Source: Dioszegia crocea
Lineage: Eukaryota > Basidiomycota > Tremellomycetes > Tremellales > Bulleribasidiaceae
DNA length: 64,000 nt
Reading direction: 5' to 3'
Assembly (NCBI GenBank): GCA_001600615.1
Contig: BCKK01000002.1
Span: forward strand, 588,809 to 652,808
Position numbers and translations under genes: made by a program. Shown piece by piece: positions 23,320-36,329 of this stretch (positions are counted from its first letter, which is position 1; every line of letters begins with the position of its first letter). Under the pieces are notes generated by a model that saw only the letters and a program-made list of their open reading frames with translations, was not told the DNA's origin and did not search any database.

Positions 23320-23930
23320 AATCCCCCATCGTCTCGATGCTCCCAAATCTTACACCACATCCCGGCTACTTCTCTCTCTTTGTAACCCCCCTCTTTCTTC
23401 CCTCTTGTGGACTGGGCTCCTTCAATTTTTTCGTTCGGCTTCAGACTCTTGACAGAATCAGGCATGTATACTTGCGCGCTAGGAATATTCGGAGGCATTT
23501 CTCTCACGGGCGGACCCTCACTGAAAGGACGAGCACGGGCGGTGGCTAACAGAATCGGCGAAATGTCGATGGGGGCAAGGTCCGGCCGAGGAGAAGACTA
23601 GTATGCAGAATCAAAGCCCGCTTTCAGCTTCTCACGCCCGCCTGCTCAGAGCTCACCCGTACCCAGGACCTGAAACCACGCCCGGGGGTACGGGGGGAAG
23701 GGGACGCTCAAAGGATTGATGCTTGCGCTCACCCTTGCCCTGCGGAGACCCGACAGAATGTGCCTTCCTCGCTGTCGATGTCGTATGGGCATCGACGATG
23801 GCGCAGGACAGCTTTCTCTCGGTCCCTTCTACCTCAACTCGTTCAAACACTCGAATTTCTCTTCACTATCCTCTTAGCCTACCACTACCAAGCCACAATC
23901 ACACTCTGCCGCACTTTGATCCCGTCAACA
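23320..23930. other. Intergenic region between NOP1 and unknown gene
   Basis: About 610 bp holds the 3' flank of NOP1 and the likely promoter and leader of the gene at 23931. The last 150 bp are CT-rich. In-frame reading is open upstream to an ATG at 23723, so the next gene could start earlier. No further feature was seen. Confidence 0.4.
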
Positions 23931-24850
23931 TGTCAGATCAGGGATATCACTGCGACACTCAAGCCGAGGCTACCCTCGATGACTGGGCTCCTGCCTTGTT
24001 CACTGAGCTCAGGCGCATCAAGGCCGGCGGTCTGCCTACGGGACGGGCTAACGCGTATGTTGGCTACACCGATACGGTGCGTGATCTCTACCAATTCGTG
24101 GTCAAGACCGCCGCCACCAGGGCAACAATGGCGCCCGGGAAGGCGTTCGACGATCTGCAGAGCAAAGCCGTGGAGCGGGTGAAACAATTCATCTGGTCGG
24201 TGGTGGACGAGACAAGAATCTTTGCGTCACTTTCTCATCTTCGTGGCTGTACGTCTCATCATCTGTGCATACATGCGCTCGAGATGGAAGCACTCGAGAG
24301 AGAAGCGCTCGAGAGGGAAGCGCTCGAGAGAGAAGTGCTGGACACTGTGCCGGAGTGTCCCGGAATTCAGGTGGCAGCTATGGAGGAGAAAGCTAAGAGC
24401 TCGCCGCGACCGGGGCGCCGACAGGGTGAGGGGTCAAAGACGAAAAAGTCAGTCAAGGTGGGCGATGTGCAAGGCGGTATTTTGTCGTTCATCGCGGGTA
24501 GACAGGTCAAAACTGCAAGCTCCAAAAAGGAGAAGGCTGGGTCGAGCTCAAAGACCGGGTCCAGGAAGCGCTCGACATCGGGTGAGGCGAGCAAGACTTC
24601 CAGGGATCCCCAGCGTGGCCGAAGTCTTAGTCGCACGTTGACTGTTACACCCGAGTACGAGTCGACTGCGTACCAAATGCCCAGCGAGCCTGTTCCGCTC
24701 ACGGACGATGAGCGGCTGAGCAGCATGAAAGAGCTTCAGACCGAGCTTGAAAGTGTGCAAGGTTCTCTCAACGAGCAGGAGAATGGATTGAAGAAGACTC
24801 TGGAGGATCTGAGGTTGTGGTTGGCGGCCACTGCGACAGACCGGCGCTGA
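23931..24850 (+). CDS. Unknown basic protein with EALER repeats and C-terminal coiled coil
   Basis: I do not recognise this protein. From the ATG at 23931 (MSDQGYHCDTQAEATLDDWA) it runs about 306 residues in one frame. Residues 10-110 look helical and folded. Residues about 119-138 are a short tandem repeat of EALER encoded by a 15-bp DNA repeat. The middle is basic and Ser/Lys-rich (for example SSKKEKAGSSSKTGSRKRST), as in nuclear or nucleic-acid-binding tails. The C-terminus (about residues 260-306) is a predicted coiled coil, LSSMKELQTELESVQGSLNE. An earlier in-frame ATG at 23723 would add about 69 residues, but that segment looks like leader sequence. A small intron near 24248 is possible but not needed. 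Confidence 0.6.
24287..24341 (+). repeat. 15-bp coding tandem repeat (EALER)
   Basis: Three to four copies of a 15-bp unit close to GAAGCGCTCGAGAGG lie inside the unknown gene. Each contains the palindrome CTCGAG and adds EALER to the protein. The copies differ at one or two third-codon positions, so the array is recent or kept uniform. Such in-frame minisatellites vary in copy number between strains. Confidence 0.85.
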
Positions 24851-25104
24851 GCGCTGAGACGGCGTGACGAAGGGTGACACATATCGAAGGAAGCGGCTCT
24901 GGCGGTCAATGAGTTCACGGTGTTGAGGCGGGCGACACGAGTACGAGCAGGTGCAGCGGGCAGGGCGAAAAGGGTGTCACAGGGGGAGCCGGAACATGTA
25001 GAAATCTGTCTATAGTGTGGTAATGCAGTATGAGCCTCAGGATACCAACAATCTCACTCAAGTGTGACCAGAGAAGCGTACGCTGCATTACGACCGTCCC
25101 CAAT

Positions 25105-25704
25105 TCACTCTCTGCATACCACGCCATCACTCGAGATCACAGCTTGGCAGATCGCCTCTACAGCCAACAAGCTCTCCCTCACATGCTCCCAGCACGCGAG
25201 TCTGGCACCGAGCCGGTACTCCTCTGCTGATCCCCTAGAAGATCGAGCGGATATTGAAGCCTTGTCAGCGAGCTCCTCCAGACACGTCTGCACGCTGGCT
25301 TTCGCCACGTCAACTGACACCTGTCCAAATCCTCATGAGCCCTGACTTAACACCTCCTCCATCGCCGCGAGGCAGCTACGTGCAGCCTCTTCCGATGCGC
25401 CGATCTGAGACGCCTCGCGCCGGGCCCGTCGAAGCTCGTCGAGCCGGCTCTCCACCTCCGATGAGAAATGGCCATCGCACACCCAGCTCTCAGGATAGAG
25501 TGGGCCAGACTGTGAAATGTGCTTTCCAGATTGAGGCAACACATCTGCGAGCTCGGGATAAGACACGTTCTCCTGCATCTCTCTACCTGGGGAGGTGTCG
25601 GTATTCCACGAGCATCGGTGGGTGTTGGCGCCGGTCACGGAATTCTGTGAGCCGGAAGAAGTAGCTTGCTGTGCGATTCGCTGGTAGCTGGACCCGCTGG
25701 GCAT
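25105..25704 (-). CDS. Unknown helical protein (partial model)
   Basis: Two minus-strand frames join into a plausible short gene. The first (from ATG 25704) ends with the charged helix SEVESRLDELRRARREASQI and SEEAARSCLAAMEE. The second continues VSVDVAKASVQTCLEELADK to VISSDGVVCRE. They join in frame if a 34-nt intron (gtgttaag to ttggacag, about 25354-25321) is removed, which is short for this genome. The amphipathic, Glu/Arg-rich helices suggest a coiled-coil protein. I recognise no family and no orthologue. Further exons upstream, to about 26060, are possible. It lies tail-to-tail with the other unknown gene at 23931-24850. Confidence 0.35.
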
Positions 25705-26366
25705 GGCCGATAGAACAAGCAGAGAAGATCAGAGGTGTGCCAGAGATAGCTGTTCCGTTTGTGCCGAGTAGATTGAGGAGTGCTAGGTCGCAGGGGTTAA
25801 GAAGCAACTTCAGGAGCCGGACAGCCGGCTATTATATGCGACCATCAGCCCCAGGGTCGTCTTGCAGACTTTAGGAGAACCTCCGCAGAACAAAAGTATG
25901 ACGCGTCAAGGTCAGGAGTCGTGGGCGTACGTGCTATGGCATGATGGATGAGGGCTGATATCGAAGGCATTTGTCTCCTGCCAGTACCTCGCACACGACA
26001 AGAAGTGCAGACTCCTTTGACTGGTCAGGCGAAACGCGGTATAGCAGAAGAGGGTCTAGGTCTTGCTCGGCAAGCGGAAGGCTCGCACGTCATCACCGCC
26101 GTCTAGGTCAGTTTTCCGTCAAGGTCCACTAAAAAAGGATCAGAGCGTCGGGCTGGCAGCGCGGGAGTCTAGTGAGGGGTCAATAAGGGCCGATTATACG
26201 TACTGCACGCACACATTCACATATGGTAACACCGGCAGATGCCTCGGTCGGGTGTTGCACGCCCTCGATTGTCCGTTGACTAGTACTCCGTTTTACAAAG
26301 CATGAATTGCGGATGATAGGAGGATCTCTCCGCCAGCTGAACACCGGCCCATCCTGGGGCGGCCAA
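25705..26366. other. Unassigned region between unknown gene and PCH2
   Basis: Short minus-strand open stretches at 25583-25807 (LLLNPCDLALLNLLGTNGTA) may be upstream exon sequence of the 25105-25704 gene, but I could not find convincing splice sites. The rest to the PCH2 stop at 26367 shows nothing recognisable. Confidence 0.35.
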
Positions 26367-28847
26367 TCATTCCCCTCCTTCCGCATTGCCATTCGCCAGC
26401 GTCGTATGCGTCTTCTTTGCGATCCTCGCCCGATCACCAATCTCATCATTCACCACCATCGCAAATGCCTCCAGCCATTTCTCGATAGTTCTGGCTTTCG
26501 GCTGTCCGTCTTCATCGAGCTTGGTAGTGACGCTGAGGTAGTGCGAGTGGGCCAGAAGGGGTAGTCGGCGTAAGAATCGGCCAGCCAAATTGGCTTTCTA
26601 CCCAAAGTCAGCACGAGTACCATATCCCCTCCACCAAAACTCCACTCACGTAGCAGGTATTGGCAATCTCCAATAACGCTATGCCGGCCTCAATCTCTCT
26701 CGCCGTACCATGTAATCGCCCGCTCTTTGCCTCGGATTGCCTCTGCCCCAAAACTATCTCCGTCCTACGATTCGCCTGCAGAATCTTCACATCCTCGACC
26801 ATCGGTAGAGCGCAAGGCCGCATCATCCCCTTTTCTCCCAGCTCCAACAAACACCCCTTCAATATCCAGTATACAGCCTCGGGGGGTGGATAGTCCACAA
26901 AGAACTTCTCGTCGGCGCGGTCAATGAAGGCTGAATCGATCGTATCTGGGATATTGGATGTTGTGAGAACGAGGACGTTTTGTTTTGTCTTGAGTTTGTC
27001 GAGTTGGGTGAGGAGGGCGTTGACTACCTGTGCCGAGTCAGTCGTCAGGTCCAAAGCCAGCGATGTCAATCCAACTTACTCTGAGCGCGTCACTGGGTTC
27101 AGAGCCATTGATGGCTGCACTCCTCGCCGCTGTCAGACTCTCCACCTCATCTTATGAATTAGCGTTTTCAATTGAAGATATGACGGACAAACATACCGAT
27201 CATGACGACCACTAGACATTGCTGATCATCCACCATCTCCGTCACCCTCGAAAACAGCTTCTGAACCAATTTGCCAGACTCGGAGAACCATTTCGAGAAT
27301 AACGAATGAGAGTTGATCTCGACGAGCTTCCCAGAGCTATACCTACATAATCAGCGGCTACATTGCCAAGCGCCTAGTGAATGAGGAACGTACGTGCCGC
27401 TCATTCTGACCAGGAGCTTCTGAGCTAGAGCCCTACACAAGCTAGTCTTGCCTGTTCCTGGCGGACCGTGTAGCAACACCAGGCGATTCCATGAGACCTT
27501 GTTGAAATCTACGCGGGCGTCCGAGAATGCCATGGTTGAGTTGATGTATCTCAGTAGTCGGGGTTTGAGGTCAGTTGAGTATATTAGGCTTGTAAGGTAT
27601 CAGCTTGTGTCCTGATACGCGCTGGGGTGGGTGTAAGGGTAAGGGACACTTACTTCTCCCATATTCCTTCCAATTCCATCGATGGCAGATCCCGTACACT
27701 TGCAGCAGGCACAGCGTCGGCCTCATCCTCGTCTATACCGATCAGCTCTTTTCGTAGATGTCAAATCGACCAGACTTACCCTCAGTGACGGCAGTGAACT
27801 GCTCCAGATCAGTGTAGGTTGATGGGTGATAGAAGTGGAATCGGAGATCGACTTCGCTAGGGTTGAACCGCTCCGACGCTGGTTCTGGATATCGTCAGCT
27901 GTGTCCCCTTTGTTATTCTGGCTACGTAGATCTGCCCACAGCTGTCGGATCATTTGCTGACAAGCGCGCCTTTCCCGCATACATTGTTGGCCCGCATCGG
28001 CCAGCCCTTATGCCCGACCCTTACCTCCTCCTTTTCATATGAACTCCACGATGCCTCATCCACATCCAGGCTAGAAAGAGCTGAAGACTCACCACACTCT
28101 GCGAAAAGCACCTTATTGACATTCTTTAGGATCGAGTCGCTGCCCCACTCCTGTATGTCCAGGTCGCTTCCTACCGCCTGATGACTATCCATTTGCTGGA
28201 TATATTCCCGAAGCATCTTTTTTAGTGTATGTTCGGAATGTGAGCCCATTCTGAGTGGTGTGCGTCGGACCTCGACTAAGAGCAAATATCAGCAAAGCGT
28301 TCATTCAGCAAGGGGAAGAAGGAAAGAAGAATTGCGCCTCTGACATACCATGAAGTACAACCTTGACTTCCATATCTTCGTCGTCACTGTAATCACTCGC
28401 GAGATTCCTTCCAGGGTCTGTGCTATATCCATCGCTCCGTCCTCCTATCGATCCCCGCCTCCCATCACCCTCCTCTTCCACCTCCTGCTCGTCCTCGTCT
28501 TCCTCGCCAGCGTCAAAGTCCATTGACTCTTGGCCTTGTTCTTGTTCCTCATCCATCTGGACGCGCCGATGCGCAGACGAGCTCTCTGGCGGGGATGTCA
28601 GGTTGCTCGATGATGACCTGGCTCGCTCAGCACGCGTTCCGGACGGGGATGAGCCAGGTACGGCGGTGGATGCAGCATCGTCGCTGTCGCCTGTCTGTCG
28701 CACATAGCCGTAGACATGTGACACTGGTGACCTGAACTTGGATCCATAAGTGTTGACGACCTTCGATGTTGCCATACTTGCCGAGCTCTTGTCCTGATTT
28801 TGATGGGGAAGGGGGGGAGTGGGAAATTGGTGAATTTTCTCTGGCAT
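26367..28847 (-). CDS. PCH2: Pachytene checkpoint AAA+ ATPase Pch2/TRIP13
   Basis: Pch2/TRIP13 is a hexameric AAA+ ATPase that remodels HORMA-domain proteins: Hop1 on meiotic chromosomes, and Mad2 with p31comet at mitotic checkpoints. The N-terminal substrate-recognition domain is seen at about 28285-28000 ([20 protein letters not shown] and [13 protein letters not shown]). The ATPase domain has Walker [21 protein letters not shown] at about 27410-27465 and the family signature [20 protein letters not shown]. Walker B is [16 protein letters not shown], and sensor-1 is [20 protein letters not shown]. The C-terminal lid includes [19 protein letters not shown] disordered extension of about 180 residues, with Ser-rich then acidic runs ([18 protein letters not shown]), precedes the conserved domain. 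About eight introns are present. The ATG at 28847 (MPEKIHQF) is chosen, though an in-frame ATG exists further upstream. The gene implies a meiotic programme in this organism. Confidence 0.92.
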
Positions 28848-29311
28848 TTGCTCGGAGTGATCGAGCGTGGTGAACGTCGGTATGGGGTGAAGGAAGATTC
28901 TCCAGTCACAGGGATGTCTATAGACTATGGCGGAGAGCCTCGCTAGTTGCCAGTGTATGTATGGTATAGAAAGAAGGTTGAGGGAAGGAATGAGGAGTTT
29001 TGGGAAATCAACAAAAATCAACTCGCGCGACGCGTTGCTCGACTTCCCCGCTCTACATCCCTCGGGCATTGCCTGCTGCTGCTATTGATTATAGCCCTTA
29101 TCTACAGATTTGAGTCATATCAAGCGTTCTGGTATGACATCACACTGCATGATTTCCTCTCCTATCTAGTACAGACTCTCCAGGGATCGGGAAAGGGAAA
29201 ATTAAATGACGATATTCAGACACCGAAGACGACCGTAGCGGGAGATGTCCATAAGTGTTGGGGTATATAAAGCGTCCAATTGAGAAGGGCCGAACATGCT
29301 CGACAGACAGT
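28848..29311. other. Intergenic region between PCH2 and YPT7
   Basis: This 464-bp gap is the promoter of PCH2 and the 3' flank of YPT7, both on the minus strand. The PCH2 frame stays open upstream for about 70 codons (to 29069) without family similarity, which is probably chance. No other feature was seen. Confidence 0.4.
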
Positions 29312-30603
<1,292 letters not shown>

Positions 30604-30865
30604 GGCTGCAGATTTCGAGCTATGAAGAAGACTGGGAAGGTAACTGTCGACTGAAGGACCGAGAGTGTATAGGTGGTATTCAAAGTATAGATGACTTAGC
30701 GAGGATGAAGGTGGATGTATGGTGGTTGCTTGGGTGTCTTGCCACCCAACAACCCCCGAGTATATTGCCCAAAGCGGTAGATTATGTCTCATCCACCCTT
30801 GCACTAGTCAACTCCAACATCCCCCTCTGTACTTCTCAGCCGAGCTCAAGGCGCGCTACACCAGT
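30604..30865. promoter_or_regulatory. Shared divergent promoter, YPT7 / ATG16
   Basis: Only 262 bp separates the start codons of YPT7 (minus) and ATG16 (plus), so both must be driven from this segment. Since both proteins act in autophagy, common control is plausible. I noticed no clear palindromic binding site. Confidence 0.45.
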
Positions 30866-31995
30866 ATGGCACCCGGTACATACCCCTTTCCGAGCCAACC
30901 AGCGTACCAGAATGTCTTGCGCGATAGATTGATGGCGAATCAGGAGGACTCGGAGCAGTACAGGGAGTTGATTGATCAATGTACGTGCTGGCCACTCACT
31001 CCATCATGATCTTTACGCGTGTAGCAGAGCGACTTTGATCAATCTGAAGAGGGGAACAGTCATTGATGAGCCACAGATCGACGTCTGGCGCGTACAGCCA
31101 GAGAACTCAAGGTCCGCAATAGAGCCTTGCTGCGTTCTGGAACTGGTCCGAGCGCTGGGTCAGAGGGGTGAGCCTTTCGCTTCGAGCAGCTTTGGAATAC
31201 GACTAGATACAGGATCTTGAAGATGGTGAAGCGAGACGGAAAGCTGACTCTCAGTCTGTTGACGCATCTGGAATCACAACTCACCCTCCTCCGTAACGAA
31301 CTCTCAACCCTATACCGAACTCAAGCCGCAGCGCAGAACAAGCAGCTGCAACTTTCAGACTCGCTGAGGGATAGAGATGAGGAAGTTCGGGGACTGAGGG
31401 AGGAGATACGTGTATTGAGAGAGCAGAAGGATATGGTCGGGCGGAGGGAAGAAGAATGGGGGGAGCGATGGAGAGCTAGAGGCAGAGATGTCGAAGTGAG
31501 CTTGACCTCGATGTCTGCCTACGACCAAAGACTAGGGCGCTGATGACGCAGACTCTGAACGACGAGCTCCTATCGCTCAATCTCGAACTTACATCCTTGC
31601 AACAACGCAATACTGCCCTGCAAACCGATAATGCCCAATTGCTACAACGCTGGCTGGACCGGATGCAGGAGAATGTGGATGGGATGAATGAGGAATTCGA
31701 GCGGGAAGCGAAAGTCGTCGCACCACCCCCTGCCCCTGCAGAGCCTGGTCCGAGCGAGCAAGAGGAGGTACTGGGAGCAAAGGAGAGAGGAGCAGCGGTA
31801 TCACAAGCCAAAGTCGACAAGGCAGCACAACCAAAGCCCAAGACTTCCTTGCCAGCCAATCAACCTGCAGCTCCGCCAACTGCCCGCTCTTCATCTGGCG
31901 GTAAAGTCGACGAGAGGCGGAAGATGTTTGAATCCAAGCCTGCGTCCAGCACCGCAGCCAAGGAGGGTTTTCGGAACGGCGGGAAAGCGAAGTAG
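30866..31995 (+). CDS. ATG16: Autophagy protein Atg16
   Basis: Atg16 dimerises by a coiled coil and binds the Atg12-Atg5 conjugate, forming the E3-like complex that directs Atg8 lipidation at the phagophore. The N-terminal Atg5-binding helix is seen in YQNVLRDRLMANQEDSEQYR followed by ELIDQ. A long coiled coil runs from LLTHLESQLTLLRNELSTLY to the conserved block NDELLSLNLELTSLQQRNTA, and then QLLQRWLDRMQENVDGMNEE. There is no WD40 domain, as is usual for fungal Atg16. The splice after LIDQ (donor GTACGT near 30979) is uncertain: only an acceptor at about 31059 keeps the frame. The frame stops at 31995. A coding-like sequence continues in the next frame to a TAG at 32294, which suggests the true C-terminus is longer (see findings). 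Confidence 0.87.
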
Positions 31996-32294
31996 ATGGT
32001 CTGCTGGCGCAGGGCGACACATCACTTTCTCGCCAAGGACAGGAAGGGATCGTATCTACGGAGAGGCTGTCAGAACTCGGGGCTGCCCCTAATCCGCCTC
32101 CAGGGCTCGCCCCAAGCGTCACGGTACCGTTCGAGGCGTCTATGGTGCTAGATCGGGAGGGCGACGAAGTTTGGGAGGTGATAGCGGCGATTACGGCGGG
32201 CAATGCAGGTGTCTCAGAAGGCGCTGCTGTTGAGGAAGAGAACGAGGATGACGAAGGTGGGGATGGTTGGGAGGAAGCTCGGAGAGTCGCATAG
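31972..32294 (+). other. Probable frame-shifted 3' continuation of ATG16
   Basis: Starting at the T-run 31968-31971, the next forward frame reads through charged, coding-like sequence (SERRESEVDGLLAQGDTSLS, then PSVTVPFEASMVLDREGDEV and an acidic GAAVEEENEDDEGGDGW) to a stop at 32292-32294. A single-base length difference in the T-run would join it to ATG16. It is listed separately because the sequence as given does not join the two. Confidence 0.45.
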
Positions 32295-32411
32295 TGCGTT
32301 GTAATCCATGGCAACCTCGAGGCGTATGTAGGGTTGTACCGTTCAAGTGACAACGCCACGCTTCAGCCTCCCTCGTGTACAGCCCCAAGCGAGATGCATT
32401 CGAGAGACTGG

Positions 32412-35400
32412 TCAGAGATTGGCACATTCGCAATCACAGCCTACAACAGGGCAGACTTTCTGAGCTTTCTGGCCATCTAGGCCGCCTTCGAACCACGATA
32501 ATATGTGTAAGGCGTGACCTGACAACATCAGCCAGTTGTTAGACGGCAACAAGGGGGAATCACACACCTCCATGGCGACATGTCTGACATGCAACATATG
32601 CTGTGTCAATAGTGTCTACGCGTTCAGCCTTCCGTCTTACGCTCATAATGCGACGGGAGGACATACCGAAAGGATCGTTGCCGGTAGGTAGATACTGCTC
32701 ATCCAATCCTGGTCCAGCTTTGAACTTTGACTCGACGTGAGTCAGGCAAATGACACATCGGGGGAGTGCATTGCCGCAGAAGGTACATGTTGATGTCTGC
32801 GACTTCAGCAGCAATAGGGAGCTGGACGGTCAACGGCGTAACTCACTCTTTCGTTCGGCCAAGTTGTGGTACCCTTCAACGCAACTTTACGTTGTGCGTG
32901 ATCCAATTCCTGCCGGGACAAAATATGGTTACAGCTTTGACGAATCAGCTAAAGTTTCGGCCGGCAAGATGTCCCAGCCAATACTTACACTGGACAGTTT
33001 CCCTTGACGATATCACTCATACCAGCCCTTCCACCGAATTCCCTGGCTACCTCCTGCCGCTTGACATCGAAGTCCACCCTCGAAGTAAACAACCTCCACG
33101 TGTCCAGAATATCTCGATAGCCTTCTGTCCACCGCTCGACAGACGACTGCTGGGCCTGAGAAAGGTATTTGGAAGGTATAAGCGCAGCGAGGAGGGCGAT
33201 CGTCTGAAGATCGGCATGCGCATCGAGGTGTGACTGGAGGTAAGGCACGAGGTGATTCGAGAGGCCTAGCAGGACGATGGCGGATGACAGCGATGTGGAT
33301 GATGATGGTTCCAGGGTGGATACATAGAGAGCATGAACATACTCGGAGAGCTATGTCAATCAGCGGTGCTCAGAACCAGAAAACGGTGATCACGCTTACT
33401 TCCTTATCATTCAGGTTATTAACCGCGATGATGATTCGGTCGACCATGTCCAGCCCTTCTTTGCCTCCTTCTCGAAGGACAGACTCCCAGCCCTCACCAC
33501 CCAGCCGTCGAAGGACAGCTCGGATATACGGATCATCCATGCCCTCGATCACAGACTTCCATTCATCCGGATTCGGCTTTCTGTTCATTCCGGACCGAAT
33601 GAGGGATGTGGCGAGAGTTGCGCCGGTCAGGCGATGTCGAGCATCTGTCGAATCAGCAAACAGACATCCAGCTTGCAAGGGTGCTGGGGCGGGATTTGAC
33701 TTACCCGAACTATCCAGCAGTATTCTTATAGCCTGCGCCTCGTCATTGCCAAAGTATGCCCATGCGGCTTTCCGTGTCCGCGGTTCGTCGGTAGTCTCCC
33801 TAAGGGCTTAGCTGATGGTACACCCATCAAAAAAGCGCCACTCACTGATCATCTCTCAGACCAGACCGGCCTCTCTCGCCTTCACATAGGGCTAAGATCA
33901 TCCGCCGACAGGCTGTTCGCTCTCCACTGGGCAGACTATGTTTCGCAGACCCACTCCCTCCAAGTCCATTCTCGGACTTTGTCTGGTGTATCCCAGTCAC
34001 AGCAGCGAGATACTCGTCACTCGGAGCTGGCACCTGCGGCAGCACATTCATTGCCGCTGCACGTCCAGCGCGAGATGTCGAAGATAATGTGCGCGCGCGG
34101 AAACCCGAGGCGGAGGACGTCGTACCAGAAGCAGCAGTAGCGAGCTGCTGAGGTTGATTCGTGCCAGTTTGAGACTTCAGACTTGCCCATGCAGCAGATC
34201 CCTGCCGGATGGGTTCGCGCACAGATGGTTCTCCGACGGGAAGGTAGGCGTTTCTGGATGTACCGGCTGGCAGACGCCCCGATCTACCAGGATGTGTGCT
34301 GGGTAATGCGCTGGGTTGACCGATTTGGCCTGTCCAGATACCCCAGATACCTTGGTGGGTCAGATCAAATTTGGAGTCAGGCGATTTTGAGCTGTCGGTA
34401 GACATGTATTCCGTGATGTCTGAATAATTAGCTTGTAATATGCCTGCTTGGTGCACTCACAATTGACCATGTCCCACATCCCCGATAGGTCACCGGCGCC
34501 GGCATGTCGAGCTGCAACTTCGGCATTATGTCGAAGCTGATCATCAGTGTCTGTGAATGCAGAGCCTCTACCAGTATCCAAAGATCACTCACATCGGTCA
34601 GACCATAACCCTCCCCAGCCCTTTTTCGCATGACCACACCAATGTCCTCCCCGCTGAGTACCCGCCATCTCTCATATCCCTCCTCCACTTCCTCCACCTC
34701 ACTATCCGAATCCTCCGCCTCGGGGATCTCATGAGGCAAACGTCGTCGAGACGGCCCCGCGGCAGGTGTAAGAGGTTGTCGCGCGTCCGAGGTCTGATAT
34801 GGCTGCAAAGTGTTGGAAGAGCCTTGAGGGAAAGATCGGTGGGGTTGTGCGGAATCGCCAAGCCGTCCTGGCTGGTGTTGACCATGCGCGGGACCAGAGA
34901 TGGACGGAGTGATTATTCTGGGTCCAGGAGAGGAAGTAGCTATAGCCAGATCGCCCTGTGGACTCGTGGCTATCTGAAGAATTAGCCAAGATGGCCATGG
35001 CTTTGCGGTATGGTCAACGTACCGATAAGGTATTGGTTATTGGCGCGATGTTGATAATGCCGTCTTTCCCGACAAACAGTACATCTCCGTTTTCTTCGCT
35101 AGAAGCAAAGGCAAAAGAGTGGAGGTGCACTTTGGGCTTGACAACTGAGGAAGTCGTCAGTTCGACAGTCCCTGTCGAGGACAGATAGAGACCCACCATT
35201 CCGCATCCCACCAACAGTGACCCAGTCCTTGTCGTCCAACTTTGCTCGCCCATCTACCATGTCCCACAGGCTTACTCCTCCTTCTTTCATCCCTACTCCT
35301 AGATTCTCACCCCACCATTCGAGCCCCACGATCGCCTCGGCCACCTCGAAGCTTAGCACCTCTCCCGTCATCCTGGTATCCCACAATCTGACCCCGCTCG

Positions 35401-36329
35401 GTGCTTGCCCCTGCCCGATTTCGAAGGAGGCAAATCGGTCGATTCGAGTAGGATGTGGGGTGAGACCATAGACTGCTCTGGTCTGATACTGCAGCACAGC
35501 ACCTGCGCCAGCTGCTGCGGCGTCCCTTGGAGGCGCCGAGGTATGGGATGATCGAAGGTCGAACAATCTGATCTGCCGGTTGTTGGTTGATGCAAGTAGA
35601 GAGTATGAGGCAGGCATAAAGGCACAGGCATTGACCATTTCGGAGGCACAGTATGCCTGAAGATGCCTCGGCTCGGATATTCGTGAGGTGGGATGCGCAT
35701 TGGTGACATCGATCCTCTCGCCTGGTCGGCTCCACCTTGGGTCCCAATTGGTCGGTACTCCAGATGATGAGGACGCGATAGCATCTGCTACGTCCCAGAC
35801 TAGGAGGGAGTGGTCTGAGCGATGTCGCTCTAGGCCGGCAGCAATGTAGTTTGGGTCCAGATGTGAGAATGCCAGCGAAGTGACGGGTCGGGAGTGCTTG
35901 ATGTTGAGTGTAGCGAGGGGGAGGTTTGGCTGGTTCGGAGATGGGGAGAGAGTTGAAGGTGATAGAGTGTGAAGAGTGGTTCGGCCAGTAGATAGACCTG
36001 TGGCTAGGATGGAAGGGTACGACGGATGCGGCGACCATGCCATTGCCTGCCGGTGAGATTACCTCTATGAAGACTGTGATTGTCGGACTCACTCGGATCT
36101 GTCCAAGGTCGGTCTGGAGCCCTACCATCCTCATCTCCTGACGCTGCCCGTCAGCTTTGGTTCGGCATCGAACAGGTCGCACAAGGCCTCAGCGCGGACA
36201 TACCTCCCGGATCCACTCATACAGCTTGATATCCCCACTACCGGCCTGACCCTGCCCGCCAACTGCAAAGCGTGGCTTCCCATATCGCAATGGAGACGCC
36301 AGCGCGATACGGCGGGGTTCGGTGGACAT
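32412..36329 (-). CDS. MIOS/Sea4, GATOR2 (SEACAT) subunit
   Basis: MIOS/Sea4 is a WD40-plus-zinc-finger scaffold of GATOR2 (SEACAT in yeast), which counters GATOR1 and so activates TORC1 at the vacuole when amino acids are present. The N-terminal beta-propeller begins MSTEPRRIALASPLRYGKPR and continues QAMAWSPHPSYPSILATGLS, VTSLAFSHLDPNYIAAGLER and GVRLWDTRMTGEVLSFEVAE. A helical middle region follows (LGGEGWESVLREGGKEGLDM). The C-terminus has Cys/His pairs: TCTFCGNALPRCVICLTHVE, VACQTCRHGGVAMEHILSWF after splicing, and CPVVGCDCECANL. This order matches MIOS rather than WDR24 or WDR59. About twelve introns are present. It is convergent with ATG16 and divergent from VMA21. Confidence 0.87.

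Noticed and set aside
28848..29069. N-terminal extension of PCH2 to an ATG at 29069
   Set aside because: The added residues are hydrophobic, without similarity to the family, and overlap the likely promoter. The ATG at 28847 is preferred.
31589..32359. Long minus-strand frame of 256 codons
   Set aside because: It is antisense to the ATG16 coiled coil and its likely continuation. The composition is Ser/Pro shadow sequence with no family features.
34493..34502. Third CCGGCGCCGG site
   Set aside because: It lies inside MIOS coding sequence, so it is not taken as regulatory. It shows that the decamer can occur by chance.
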